A DNA stretch of 64,000 nucleotides from JBBQYA01 sp031412335 (GTDB taxonomy: Bacteria > Bacteroidota > Bacteroidia > Sphingobacteriales > Sphingobacteriaceae). Positions 36,407 through 46,071 of this stretch are shown in pieces (within the stretch, counting starts at the first letter, position 1; the number at the start of each line of letters is the position of its first letter). The notes under the pieces are model-generated. The model was not told the DNA's origin, did no database searches, and worked only from the letters and a program-made list of their open reading frames with translations. The position numbers were made by a program, and so were the translations under genes. The stretch spans positions 1 through 64,000 of the forward strand of contig JANOCT010000013.1 in the NCBI GenBank assembly GCA_031412335.1. Reading direction: 5' to 3'.

Positions 36407-37789
36407 TTATAATTCTTTTACCGCTTCTTTAAATTGTTGACCTCTATCTTCGTAATTCTTAAACAAATCAAAACTGGCACATGCGGGACTTAATAAAACC
36501 ACATCCCCTTTTTTACCTAAATGATAAGCTATTTCAGTAGCTTCAGCCATTGAAAACGTATTTACAATTACTTCTACATCATCTGAAAAAGCATCATGAA
36601 TTTTACGACTATCTTTTCCAAGGCAGACAATTGCTTTAACTTTTTCTTTAACCAATGCTTTCAACATCGAATAATCATTTCCTTTATCTACACCACCTGC
36701 AATCCAAATAACGGGTGCATGCATAGTTTCCATTGCAAACCATACTGAATTTACATTTGTGGCTTTGCTATCATTGATAAATTCAATTCCTTGAATTTTT
36801 GCTACATGCTCCAGTCTGTGTTCTATGTTTTTAAAATCACCTAAGCTTTCTCTTATTGTATCATTTCTGATTTCCAGCACCTTAGCAATTATGCCTGATG
36901 CCATTGAATTATAAATATTGTGTTTGCCTTGAAGAGCAAGTTCGGCGATTGACATAGTGAAGGTAGAATTAGAAGTGTTAATTATTATTTGGTCGGCTGC
37001 TAAATAAGCTCCGGTACTTTGTTCGGTTTTTATACTAAAAGGCAATTTTGTAGATGCAATTTTTCGATTTGGAATTTCATTCTTCGTTTCTTCATCATCT
37101 GCACAAAAAATGAAAAAATCATTTTGTGTTTGATTTTGAATAATTCTGAATTTTGAATCCACATAATTTTTCATTTTATATTCATACCGATCTAAATGAT
37201 CTGGCGTAATATTTAGTAGTACTGCAATATCAGCTTTGAAATTAAACATGCCATCTAATTGAAAACTACTGAGTTCTAATACAAACCATTCACAATCAGT
37301 TTCAGCAACTTGCCGTGCATAACTTTTGCCAATATTGCCGGCAAGCCCAGCTTTAATACCCGCTTTTGTTAATAGATAGTGTGTTAATAATGTGGTGGTG
37401 GTTTTACCATTACTTCCTGTTATTGCTATGGTTTTTGCTGTGTTATATCTTGAAGCAAATTCTATTTCTGAAATTAAAGAGATGCCCGCTTCTTTACATT
37501 TGCGAACGATAGAAGAGTTATCTGGTATACCCGGACTTTTTACAATTTCAACCGCATTTAAAATTTTAGATTCTGAATGAATTCCTTCTTCAAAATCAAT
37601 ATTCCTTTGTTTTAATTCGGCTTTATATTTTTCTGTAATTACACCTGCATCTGAAACAAAAACTTGAAACCCTTGCTTGAGTCCAAGAATTGCAGCACCC
37701 AAACCACTTTCGCCGGCACCCAAAATTACAAGCAAACCTTCAGATGGAAAGTTTTTAGTAGTATTTGAATTGATTGTGTTTTGAGACAT
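36407..37789 (-). CDS. murD: UDP-N-acetylmuramoyl-L-alanine--D-glutamate ligase
   Basis: Adds D-Glu in the cytoplasm. 460 residues: N-terminal VILGAGESGLGAAILG (about 21-36), ATP loop AITGSNGKTTTTLLTHYLL (about 122-140), middle-domain ITPDHLDRYE, and C-terminal FINDSKATNVNSVWFAME and IAGGVDKGNDY, which are specific to MurD. Lies 14 nt after mraY. Confidence 0.97.
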   Translation of the reverse strand: MSQNTINSNTTKNFPSEGLLVILGAGESGLGAAILGLKQGFQVFVSDAGVITEKYKAELKQRNIDFEEGIHSESKILNAVEIVKSPGIPDNSSIVRKCKEAGISLISEIEFASRYNTAKTIAITGSNGKTTTTLLTHYLLTKAGIKAGLAGNIGKSYARQVAETDCEWFVLELSSFQLDGMFNFKADIAVLLNITPDHLDRYEYKMKNYVDSKFRIIQNQTQNDFFIFCADDEETKNEIPNRKIASTKLPFSIKTEQSTGAYLAADQIIINTSNSTFTMSIAELALQGKHNIYNSMASGIIAKVLEIRNDTIRESLGDFKNIEHRLEHVAKIQGIEFINDSKATNVNSVWFAMETMHAPVIWIAGGVDKGNDYSMLKALVKEKVKAIVCLGKDSRKIHDAFSDDVEVIVNTFSMAEATEIAYHLGKKGDVVLLSPACASFDLFKNYEDRGQQFKEAVKEL

Positions 37790-37803
37790 AATTTATGTAC
37801 TTC

Positions 37804-39054
37804 TTATCTTAATTTTAACGTAACAATGGTTAATACAGCGAGCATAATTCCAACGATCCAGAATCTGATTACAATTTTAGATTCATGAAATCCTTGCTTT
37901 TGAAAATGATGGTGCAGTGGCGACATCAAAAATATTCTTCTTCCTTCGCCATATTTTCGCCGAGTGTATTTAAAATAGGCAACCTGAATCATAACAGATA
38001 AATTCTCTACTAGAAATATTCCACATAAAAGTGGAATTAAAAGCTCTTTACGAATCATGATGGCAAAAGCAGCAATAATACCACCTAAAGCCAAGCTACC
38101 AGTATCGCCCATAAAAACTTGAGCTGGATAGGAATTATACCACAAAAATCCAATACAAGCCCCAATGAATGCTCCGGCAAACACAACCAGTTCTCCAGAA
38201 TTTGGGATGTACATAATATTGAGATAATTTGCAAATACCAAGTTACCAGATACATACGCCAAAACCCCCAAGGTTGCACCAACAATGGCTGAGGTTCCAG
38301 TAGCTAAACCATCAATGCCATCGGTAATATTGGCTCCATTGCTTACCGCAGTTATTATGATAATTACTGCTGGAATAAAAATCCAAAAAGCATAATTTTC
38401 ATATCCATCTCCTAAAAATTTCAGCAGTTTGGCATAATCAAATTCATTGTTTTTGTAAAATGGAATATTGGTTTTAGTTGATTTGACTTCCTCATCCTGA
38501 AAATAATTTCTAGAATTTTGAACATCTTCTAATGTTTTTGCTTGCTCTATACCTGGGGTATAAATAATAGCTTTTTCCCGCACTACAATATCATCATTGA
38601 AATACATGGTATACCCAATAATTAACCCTAAACCAACTTGAGCTAAAATTTTTAACCTACCCGGCAATCCTTCTTTATCTTTTTTAAATACTTTAATATA
38701 ATCATCCAAAAATCCGATTGCACCTGTCCAAAAGGTAGTTATTATCATTAAAACAATGTAAATATTATCAAGTTTGGCAAATAATAACGTTGGTAAAACG
38801 ATGGCAGCCAGTATAATTAGGCCTCCCATAGTTGGCGTTCCTTTTTTCTCACTTTGTCCTTCCAATCCTAAATCGCGAATAGTTTCGCCGATTTGCATTT
38901 TACGGAGGTATTCAATTAATCTTTTTCCTATTAATAATGAAATAACCAACGATAGAATAACAGCCATTGCTGTTCTGAACGAAATGTATTGAAAAACACC
39001 TGCACCTATAAAATCAAAACGCTTGTCGAGAAAATTGAAAAGATAATAGAGCAT
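37804..39054 (-). CDS. mraY: Phospho-N-acetylmuramoyl-pentapeptide transferase
   Basis: Makes lipid I from the UDP-pentapeptide and undecaprenyl phosphate. The 416-residue polytopic protein has the GTPTMGGLIIL motif (about 73-83), the DDYIKVFKK Asp pair, NGANITDGIDGLATG and MGDTGSLALGG, and the closing HHHFQKQGFHESKIVIRFW. A hydrophilic insert of about 50 residues (IIYTPGIEQAKTLEDVQNSR region) is normal for the phylum. Six nt after murE. Confidence 0.97.
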   Translation of the reverse strand: MLYYLFNFLDKRFDFIGAGVFQYISFRTAMAVILSLVISLLIGKRLIEYLRKMQIGETIRDLGLEGQSEKKGTPTMGGLIILAAIVLPTLLFAKLDNIYIVLMIITTFWTGAIGFLDDYIKVFKKDKEGLPGRLKILAQVGLGLIIGYTMYFNDDIVVREKAIIYTPGIEQAKTLEDVQNSRNYFQDEEVKSTKTNIPFYKNNEFDYAKLLKFLGDGYENYAFWIFIPAVIIIITAVSNGANITDGIDGLATGTSAIVGATLGVLAYVSGNLVFANYLNIMYIPNSGELVVFAGAFIGACIGFLWYNSYPAQVFMGDTGSLALGGIIAAFAIMIRKELLIPLLCGIFLVENLSVMIQVAYFKYTRRKYGEGRRIFLMSPLHHHFQKQGFHESKIVIRFWIVGIMLAVLTIVTLKLR

Positions 39055-39060
39055 AGCCGT

Positions 39061-40521
39061 TTATGGATTAAATTCTAAAAGTTCTCTTAACACTTGTTTA
39101 TCATCAAAAGGATATCTTACACCTTTTATTTCCTGATATTTTTCATGCCCTTTGCCAGCTAAAACGATAATATCTCCAGGTTTTGCCAGCATCACTGCAG
39201 TTCTAATCGCTTCCTTTCTATCGCTTATGGTCAATGTTTTTGATTGATAGGCTGGCGAAACGCCTTCTTTCATTTCTTGTAATATTGCTTCAGGATTTTC
39301 GGATCGAGGATTATCTGAGGTCAAAATCACTTTATTACTCCATTCGCATGCAACTTTTGCCATTAAAGGTCTTTTTGTACGATCCCTATCTCCTCCACAT
39401 CCTAAAACTGTAATTAGTTGCTCATTACCTTGTCTGATGGCCGAAATAGTTTCGAGAACATTTTGAACTGCATCTGGAGTGTGTGCATAATCAACAATTC
39501 CAATAACTTTTGTAGGCGAAATCATGTAATCAAATCTGCCTTCAGCACCATTTATTTTGCTTAAAGCAGTTAATACTTTTAACTTATCTTGATCTAATAA
39601 CATGGCTGTAGCATACACTGCAAGCATATTATAGGCATTAAAAATTCCAACCAAACGAAACCAAACCTGCTCTTCATCAATAGTTAATAACATGCCTGAA
39701 AACTGGTTTTCTAAAACTTTCGCTTTAAAATCGGCCATATTCCTCAAACTGTAAGTTTTCTGATGTGCTTTGGTATTTTGCAACATCACCATTCCTCGTT
39801 TATCGTCAGAATTGGTAAGAGCAAAAGCATTGGAAGGAAGCTGATCGAAAAAAAGTTTTTTTGCTTTTATGTATTCGTCAAATGTTTTGTGAAAATCTAA
39901 ATGATCATGAGAAATATTGGTAAATACCCCGCCTGAAAAATCTAAACCTGCAGTACGCTGTTGAACCAAAGCATGTGAACTTACTTCCATAAAACAATAA
40001 GAACATCCTTCATCAACCATTTGAGCCAATAATTCGTTGATTCTAATTGAATCAGGGGTGGTATGAGATGCTTCTATGATTTTGTCGCCAATTTTATTTT
40101 CGACAGTAGAAAGCATACCACAACGATAGCCTAAAGAGGTAAACAAATTAAAAAGGAGCGTTGCAGTTGTTGTTTTTCCGTTTGTACCCGTTATCCCAAC
40201 TAATTTTAATTGTTGAGAAGGGTGATTGTAAAAATTTGCTGCAATAATTCCCATTGCAACGGATGAATCTGCAACAACCACATACGTTATTGAATCAAGC
40301 TTCTTTTCTGGAATCTCTTCACAAATAATTGCCACGGCACCTGCATCAATTGCAGTTTGTATAAATGCATGCCCATCAGAAATAGTTCCTCTAATGGCAA
40401 AAAACAAATCACTTTGCGTAATTTTTCTCGAATCAAATTGAAGATGATTAATCTCAATTCCGGTACTGCCAGCAACTTCTGTTATGGCAACTTTATATAG
40501 TATTTCTTTTAGTAATGCCAT
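39061..40521 (-). CDS. murE: UDP-MurNAc-L-Ala-D-Glu--2,6-diaminopimelate ligase
   Basis: Adds the third stem residue. 486 residues with ATP loop GITGTNGKTTTATLLF (about 109-124), central HTTPDSIRINELLAQM, ISHDHLDFHK and DYAHTPDAVQ. The specificity motif DNPR (TSDNPRSENPE, about residue 400) marks a meso-diaminopimelate rather than lysine enzyme. This agrees with dapA in the same window. One nt separates it from ftsI. Confidence 0.97.
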   Translation of the reverse strand: MALLKEILYKVAITEVAGSTGIEINHLQFDSRKITQSDLFFAIRGTISDGHAFIQTAIDAGAVAIICEEIPEKKLDSITYVVVADSSVAMGIIAANFYNHPSQQLKLVGITGTNGKTTTATLLFNLFTSLGYRCGMLSTVENKIGDKIIEASHTTPDSIRINELLAQMVDEGCSYCFMEVSSHALVQQRTAGLDFSGGVFTNISHDHLDFHKTFDEYIKAKKLFFDQLPSNAFALTNSDDKRGMVMLQNTKAHQKTYSLRNMADFKAKVLENQFSGMLLTIDEEQVWFRLVGIFNAYNMLAVYATAMLLDQDKLKVLTALSKINGAEGRFDYMISPTKVIGIVDYAHTPDAVQNVLETISAIRQGNEQLITVLGCGGDRDRTKRPLMAKVACEWSNKVILTSDNPRSENPEAILQEMKEGVSPAYQSKTLTISDRKEAIRTAVMLAKPGDIIVLAGKGHEKYQEIKGVRYPFDDKQVLRELLEFNP

Positions 40522-40522
40522 T

Positions 40523-42631
40523 TTATTTAAGTGTTAATGACATTAATGTTCCTTTATATATTTTGCTTCCCGCGGCCAAAGATTGTCCTATGACTTTGCC
40601 ACTTCCAGAAATTTTGGTTTTTAATCCTGCATTTTCTAAAAGATATAATGCATCACGTAATCCCATACCAGTTACATCTGGAACTATACCATTCGTTTCT
40701 GTTCTTGATGAATATTTGACTGAGGTACTATTTTTTTCAACACTTACCCATTCAGATTCTCCAGTATTAGATTGAGATTTAACACCAATCTTTTCATAAA
40801 CTTTATTTAATTCAACTTTATTTCCTGCTTTGCCAACCGGGGCGTTTGATGCTAATAAAGCATATTCCTGTTCAACTGATTTATGCATATCCATACTTGA
40901 TGCATATACTTTGTCTGCAATTTTTTTGAATACAGGGCCAGAAACTAAAGATCCGTAATAGGCCTTCTTAGATGGATCATTTATTACTACAATAATGGAA
41001 TACTTAGGATTTTCTGCAGGAAAATATCCACAAAATGATGCGTTGTAAATTGTACCACCTACTTTGTATCCGTTCTTACCACCAGCAACTTGTGCTGTGC
41101 CAGTTTTACCTGCAATTTTATAAACAGTAGTGCTTAAATTAGTTGCTGTTCCTTTTTCAACCACCATTTCAAGCATTTTTTTCATCATTTCCAACGTTTC
41201 ATCCGAACAAATTTTCTTATTAATTACTTTGGCTTCAAAGGTTTTAAAAGGCACTCCAGAATTTCTTAATTCTTTAACAAATAATGGTTTAATCATTTTT
41301 CCATTATTAGCAACCGCATTGTAAAAAGTTAAAATTTGCAAAGGTGTAAGTTGAACTTCGTATCCGATAGACATTTGAGTCAGTGACAATCCCGACCAGC
41401 CTTTATCTTTTGGTCCACGAATTAAAGGAGAACCTTCTCCAGGAATGTCCAATCCCAATGGTTCATGCAGTTTCAATTTTTTTAGGTAATTAACATACCG
41501 CTGAGGATCAGATTTGTATGAATTATTAATTGCTTTTGCAATAGCTACGTTAGATGAAACTGCAAATGCTTTTTGCATATTAATTACACCATATCCACCT
41601 TCATGCGAATCACGAGTAATATGATTGTAAAATCTGATTTTTCCGCCTTGGGTATCAATGGTATCCATGGGACCGAACTTTCCATCTTCAAAACCAATCA
41701 TATAGGATGCTAACTTAAACGTAGATCCTGGCTCAACACTTTCGCCAACTGCATAATTATATCGCTCTCGATATACTCCAGAATCTATTCGTGTTAAATT
41801 TGAAATAGCTCTAATTTCTCCAGTTGCAACTTCCATTAATACTACACAGCCATGATGCGCTCCGCTCAAAATTAATTGCTCCTCCAATGCATTGTGCGCT
41901 ACATCCTGAATATTAATATCAATGGTTGACATAATATCCATTCCATCTTTTGGTGCAATTTCGTCTTCATCATTTATAGGAATCCATACCCCACCAGATA
42001 TTTTCTGCATCAATCTTTTACCTCGTTCGCCTCCTAATTCCTTGTCATAAGTACCTTCCAATCCTACTGGTTTTACTCCATCAACCGTGTAGCCAATTGT
42101 TCTGGATGCTAATTCCTGAAATGGTTTTACTCGCTTATTTTTTTGAATTACAATTAAGCCACCTTTATACTTGCCCAATCTGTAAATCGGAAATTTTTTA
42201 ATATGCTTCAACTCGGTATAGGAAACTTTATTTCTAATCAAAACATAACGCTCACCTTCTTTTCTGGCTTTTTTTAATTTCTTAGTATATTCCTTTGCTG
42301 ATTTATCTTTAAAGAAAAGTGAAAGACTAAGCCCTAAAGAATCAATCTGATTGTAAAATATTTTATCGGTTAGTGGATCTGCATTTACATCCATTCTGAT
42401 TTCGTATTCTGGAAATGAAGTTGCCATTAGGCTTCCATCGGTTGAATAAATGTTTCCTCTAATTGCTTCAACATTTACATAATCACGAGTGAGGCTGTCA
42501 GCCATTGCCGACCAATGTTTACCTTGAACAGACTGAATCTGAATTGCACGACCCATTACAGCCATAGCAAAAACTGCGATGAGTGTGTATGAGATGTAAA
42601 CTCTCCAGAGTATGTCGTTTTTTATATTCAC
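40523..42631 (-). CDS. ftsI: Septal penicillin-binding protein (FtsI/PBP3) with one PASTA domain
   Basis: Class B transpeptidase, 702 residues. One N-terminal membrane anchor (about 9-29), the dimerisation domain starting RGNIYSTDGSLMATS (58-72), catalytic Ser303 in PGSTFK, the SSN motif in AVSSNVAIAK and KTGT in AGKTGTAQVAGG. A single PASTA domain (IVPDVTGMGLRDALYLLENA to the end) makes it like SpoVD-type PBPs. Forms the septal cross-linking partner of FtsW. Overlaps ftsL by 4 nt. Confidence 0.96.
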   Translation of the reverse strand: MNIKNDILWRVYISYTLIAVFAMAVMGRAIQIQSVQGKHWSAMADSLTRDYVNVEAIRGNIYSTDGSLMATSFPEYEIRMDVNADPLTDKIFYNQIDSLGLSLSLFFKDKSAKEYTKKLKKARKEGERYVLIRNKVSYTELKHIKKFPIYRLGKYKGGLIVIQKNKRVKPFQELASRTIGYTVDGVKPVGLEGTYDKELGGERGKRLMQKISGGVWIPINDEDEIAPKDGMDIMSTIDINIQDVAHNALEEQLILSGAHHGCVVLMEVATGEIRAISNLTRIDSGVYRERYNYAVGESVEPGSTFKLASYMIGFEDGKFGPMDTIDTQGGKIRFYNHITRDSHEGGYGVINMQKAFAVSSNVAIAKAINNSYKSDPQRYVNYLKKLKLHEPLGLDIPGEGSPLIRGPKDKGWSGLSLTQMSIGYEVQLTPLQILTFYNAVANNGKMIKPLFVKELRNSGVPFKTFEAKVINKKICSDETLEMMKKMLEMVVEKGTATNLSTTVYKIAGKTGTAQVAGGKNGYKVGGTIYNASFCGYFPAENPKYSIIVVINDPSKKAYYGSLVSGPVFKKIADKVYASSMDMHKSVEQEYALLASNAPVGKAGNKVELNKVYEKIGVKSQSNTGESEWVSVEKNSTSVKYSSRTETNGIVPDVTGMGLRDALYLLENAGLKTKISGSGKVIGQSLAAGSKIYKGTLMSLTLK

Positions 42632-43005
42632 TTTAATTTAACTACAATTTTTTTTGGTGGTACAACTGCTTCTTTTAATCCCAATAATTCAACTCTTTTT
42701 GCAACATCCGTTTGTTTACTTCTATCCATCAATTGAGTTTTAGTGGTTAAATAATCCCACTTTGCTTCTTTTAATTCTTTATTTATTTTATCAATTTCAC
42801 GCATATTTTTTTCGGCAATCTGCTTATTGGTAATATAAATCATCCCTAGAAAAACTATAAATATCACAAATGGAAAAATTCCTATTACCCGTTCTTTTGT
42901 CAACCATTCTTTATCAAAAACTAATGAAAACAGGTTCCTGGTTGACCTAGAATCCTCTTTTTTTTGATTTGTTATTTCCGGTTCAGGTTGTTTGAAATTA
43001 TTCAT
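42628..43005 (-). CDS. ftsL: FtsL-like division protein
   Basis: 125 residues: a charged cytoplasmic start (about 45 residues), one membrane segment (IGIFPFVIFIVFLGMIYITN), then a short periplasmic coiled coil (EKNMREIDKINKELKEAKWD) with the LMDRS...RVELLGLKEAV end. FtsL proteins are short and poorly conserved; the topology and the place between rsmH and ftsI decide the call. It would bind FtsB and FtsQ. Confidence 0.85.
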   Translation of the reverse strand: MNNFKQPEPEITNQKKEDSRSTRNLFSLVFDKEWLTKERVIGIFPFVIFIVFLGMIYITNKQIAEKNMREIDKINKELKEAKWDYLTTKTQLMDRSKQTDVAKRVELLGLKEAVVPPKKIVVKLK

Positions 43006-43009
43006 CCGC

Positions 43010-43909
43010 TTACAATTTTACCGCTATTCTTAATTTTGCACTGCGTGATCTATTGTTCAATTCTATTTCGGCATCTGTTGGAATAATTGCCTTGCGGTTA
43101 ACTGCCGCAAATGGCTTTATTTCATTCCCAAAAAAATCTTTCTCTACTTCTCCTCTAAATTTACCTTTATTAATAAAATTCTTAACCATTCGGTCTTCAA
43201 GTGAATGATAAGAAATAACAGCAAGTCTTCCACCAGGTGAAATTACTTCGGCGCTTTGTAAAAGAAGTTCTGTTAATGCGCCTAACTCATCGTTAACTTC
43301 AATTCGTAAAGCCTGAAAAACTTGAGCCATATATTGATTTTGTTTTCCTCTTTTTGCAAGAGGAATCAAAATTTCTTTTAATTGATCAATGCTTTCAATT
43401 GGGCTACTGATGCGTGCCGAAACAATTTCGCGAGCTAAACTTTTTGCGTTTTGAACTTCCCCATACATTCCAAAAATTCGATGAAGATCTTCTTCTGTGT
43501 AAGTATTCAGAATAATTGCAGCTGTAAGTGACGATGATTTGTCCATTCGCATATCAAGATCTGCATTGAAACGAATTGAAAAACCACGCGCCGCACTATC
43601 AAATTGATGAGAAGAAACTCCAAGATCAGCCAAAAGACCATCAATGGCAGTTGTCTTATTTAATCGTAAATATTTTTTTAGATATCGGAAGTTAGCTGCA
43701 ACAAAAATCAGATTAGGATTTTCTAAACGATTACTTTCAGCTTCTTCATCTTGGTCAAATGCTAATAATTTACCATCCACTAATCTGGAAAGAATTTCTT
43801 TTGAATGACCGCCACCTCCAAAAGTGACATCAACATAGGTTCCGTTTGGTTTTATTGCAAGGCCATCAACAGATTCATGAAGCATAACAGGATTATGATA
43901 CATCTCCAC
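43010..43909 (-). CDS. rsmH: 16S rRNA (cytosine(1402)-N4)-methyltransferase
   Basis: Methylates C1402 in the ribosomal P site using S-adenosylmethionine. 299 residues with HNPVMLHESVDGL at the start, SAM-binding VDVTFGGGGHSKEIL (about 27-41), DGLLADLGVSSHQFD (about 87-101), ARGFSIRFNADLDMRMD and SYHSLEDRMVKNF. Overlaps mraZ by 17 nt and precedes ftsL by 4 nt, the usual arrangement. Confidence 0.97.
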   Translation of the reverse strand: MEMYHNPVMLHESVDGLAIKPNGTYVDVTFGGGGHSKEILSRLVDGKLLAFDQDEEAESNRLENPNLIFVAANFRYLKKYLRLNKTTAIDGLLADLGVSSHQFDSAARGFSIRFNADLDMRMDKSSSLTAAIILNTYTEEDLHRIFGMYGEVQNAKSLAREIVSARISSPIESIDQLKEILIPLAKRGKQNQYMAQVFQALRIEVNDELGALTELLLQSAEVISPGGRLAVISYHSLEDRMVKNFINKGKFRGEVEKDFFGNEIKPFAAVNRKAIIPTDAEIELNNRSRSAKLRIAVKL

Positions 43910-44363
43910 TCCTTTCCGAACTTTTGCCCATCACCTCCTCTGCCAGATTTGAAAAATCTTCTGGTTCTTCACTCATTAATGTGGTGTAATTTGCCTGCGA
44001 CCAAACTTCGATACGATTTGAGAAAGCGAAAAAGACTAAATCGTTTTTTATTCCAGCATAATCCAATAATGATTGAGGAAGATTTAATCGGGAAGCTGCA
44101 TCTAAAACCAATTCAGAGGCTCCTCTGAAAAAATAGCGAGCAAAGTCTCTGTTTTTCTTGTTATATAAGTTCAGCTTATTTACTTCTGAACTTATTATTT
44201 GCCATTCGTTGTAAGGATATAAAACCAAACATTTTTCTATACCCCGATTGATCACAAATTTATCTTGCATTTGCGGCGGCAATTGCTTTTTAAGTGCAGC
44301 AGGGAGCGCAACTCGCCCCTTCTGGTCAACTTTACATTCAAATTCGCCTATAAACTGTGTCAT
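43893..44363 (-). CDS. mraZ: Transcriptional regulator MraZ
   Basis: AbrB-like DNA-binding protein that controls the dcw cluster. I start it at the ATG at 44363 (MTQFIGEFECKVDQKGRVAL), 156 residues; an upstream start at 44423 adds 20 residues that overlap the operator. Two SpoVT-AbrB repeats are seen: DQKGRVALPAALKKQL and DAASRLNLPQSLLDYAGI. First gene of the cluster. Three boxes with a 10-nt period upstream fit autoregulation. Confidence 0.95.
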   Translation of the reverse strand: MTQFIGEFECKVDQKGRVALPAALKKQLPPQMQDKFVINRGIEKCLVLYPYNEWQIISSEVNKLNLYNKKNRDFARYFFRGASELVLDAASRLNLPQSLLDYAGIKNDLVFFAFSNRIEVWSQANYTTLMSEEPEDFSNLAEEVMGKSSERSGDVS

Positions 44364-44391
44364 ATTTGGGAAATAAACTTTATTTCTGAGG

Positions 44392-44433
44392 TAAAAGTAT
44401 AAACTATTTACACTTTTTACCACAATTTACCAC
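44392..44433 (-). promoter_or_regulatory. Putative MraZ operator and -7 element
   Basis: On the minus strand three boxes GTGGTAAA, GTGGTAAA and GTGTAAA are centred 10 nt apart (plus-strand complements at 44430-44433, 44420-44423 and 44410-44413). They sit just upstream of TACTTTTA (44392-44399), a near-consensus -7. Known MraZ sites are direct GTG-containing repeats of about one helical turn, so the match in form and place is good. Confidence 0.6.
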
Positions 44434-44604
44434 AAAAGTTTTCAACAAATTAAAATCAATTAAATAGACACGATTTTAACCATGATCTAAGTTTTTGTTT
44501 AGTTATTTATTAGGTATTTTTTTGTTTAATTTAATTTAAACTTCTGATTAAATAGTTGAAAACTAATACTTTAGTTAAATTTTGGGCTTGCCGAATGAAA
44601 AATA

Positions 44605-44800
44605 GTAGAGTTTAAAAATCCTTGCGAAACTTGCGTTACTTTTTTTAACCGCAAAGGGCGCTAGGGTATCGCAAAGGACGCAATGAAAATTATAGCGTTT
44701 AAAAGTCATTGCGAACCTTGCGTTTGAACTTTGCGAACCTTGCGTTATTTTTTTAACCGCAAAGGGAGCAATGAAAATAATAGAGTTTAAAAATCCCTCC
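44605..44800. repeat. Second array of the TTGCGAACCTTGCGT-type repeat
   Basis: Two nested copies of TTGCGAACCTTGCGTT...TTTTTTAACCGCAAAGGG, bounded by AATAGTAGAGTTTAAAAATC on the left and AATAATAGAGTTTAAAAATC on the right. Same core words as the array at 1-372. The stretch 44364-44883 has no gene; it holds the mraZ control region, this repeat and the pgk terminator. Confidence 0.8.
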
Positions 44801-44837
44801 TAGAAAATTAAATGATAAAAAGTATTTAAAAGCATAA

Positions 44838-44863
44838 AAAAAGCCGCTTAAAAGCGGCTTTTT
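44838..44863 (-). terminator. Terminator of pgk
   Basis: AAAAAGCCGCTT and AAGCGGCTTTTT face each other with a central AA, giving a GC-rich stem with the loop opened at the centre. Followed on the minus strand by a T run, 21 nt after the pgk stop. Confidence 0.9.
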
Positions 44864-44883
44864 CGAAATCATGGTTTTATAGA

Positions 44884-46071
44884 TTATTTCAACGCACTTA
44901 CTCCAGGCAAATCTTTGCCTTCCATAAATTCCAGTAAGGCACCACCACCAGTAGAAACATAGCTAACTCTTTCTACTAAGTCGAATTTGGCAACTGCAGC
45001 AGCAGAATCGCCTCCACCAATTAATGAAAAAGCCCCGTTTTGGGTTGCATTAGCAACAGCCAATGCAATTTCATGAGTTCCTTTTTCAAATTTTTCCATT
45101 TCAAAAACTCCCATAGGTCCATTCCATAATATTGTTTTAGATTTTAAAATAACCTCTCTATATATTTTTATAGACTTTTCGCCGATATCCAGTCCCATCC
45201 ATCCATCAGGGATTTTATGATTATCAGCCATCTGTGTATTTGCATCAGCTGAAAATTTATCAGCAATTATAGAATCATCAGGCAAAATAAGTTTTACACC
45301 CATTTTTTTAGCTTTTTCAATAAGTTCCTTTGCCAAGTCCAATTTATCGTTTTCAACCAATGAGTTTCCAATGTTTCCACCTTCTGCTTTTGCAAAAGTA
45401 AAAGCCATACCACCTCCAATTAGAATATTATCCACTTTGGAAAGCAATTCTTCTATCAATTCAATCTTATCGGAAACTTTTGCACCACCCATAATAGCCG
45501 TAAATGGTCTGGCCGGATTTTCCAGAAGTTTAGCTGCATTGGCTAATTCTGCAGCCATCACATAACCCATAACTTTATCATTAGGAAAAAACTCGGCAAC
45601 AATGGTTGTGCTTGCATGCGCTCGATGTGCAGTTCCGAATGCATCATTTACATATACATCTCCCAAATCGGCTAATTTTTTCGAAAACTCTTTGTCTCCT
45701 TTTTCTTCCTCTTTATAAAAACGAAGATTTTCTAATAATAAAACTTCGCCAGGTTTTAAATCTTTAGCTTTTTGCTTGGCTTCATCACCAATACAATCAT
45801 TTGCAAATTGAACCTTTACTCCTAATTCGTTAGATAAATGATCTAAAATGTGTCTTAAACTAAACTTATCAATTGGTCCATCTTTCGGTCGACCTAAATG
45901 CGACATCAATATTAGTGATCCTCCATCATTCAAAATTTTCTTCAAAGTTGGAATTGCTGCTTTTATTCGATTATCGTCTGTTATTTCGAATTTATCATTT
46001 AATGGCACATTAAAATCAACCCGAACAAGTGCATTTTTATTTTTAAAATTATAATCGTTTATGGTTTTCAT
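44884..46071 (-). CDS. pgk: Phosphoglycerate kinase
   Basis: Transfers phosphate from 1,3-bisphosphoglycerate to ADP in glycolysis. 395 residues, normal length. The N-lobe has ALVRVDFNVPLN (about 15-26), MSHLGRPKD and NDAFGTAHRAHAS; the C-lobe has MGGAKVSDKI, NGPMGVFE and STGGGALLEFMEGKDLPGV. Single gene with its own terminator, 332 nt from the GNAT gene. Confidence 0.97.
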   Translation of the reverse strand: MKTINDYNFKNKNALVRVDFNVPLNDKFEITDDNRIKAAIPTLKKILNDGGSLILMSHLGRPKDGPIDKFSLRHILDHLSNELGVKVQFANDCIGDEAKQKAKDLKPGEVLLLENLRFYKEEEKGDKEFSKKLADLGDVYVNDAFGTAHRAHASTTIVAEFFPNDKVMGYVMAAELANAAKLLENPARPFTAIMGGAKVSDKIELIEELLSKVDNILIGGGMAFTFAKAEGGNIGNSLVENDKLDLAKELIEKAKKMGVKLILPDDSIIADKFSADANTQMADNHKIPDGWMGLDIGEKSIKIYREVILKSKTILWNGPMGVFEMEKFEKGTHEIALAVANATQNGAFSLIGGGDSAAAVAKFDLVERVSYVSTGGGALLEFMEGKDLPGVSALK

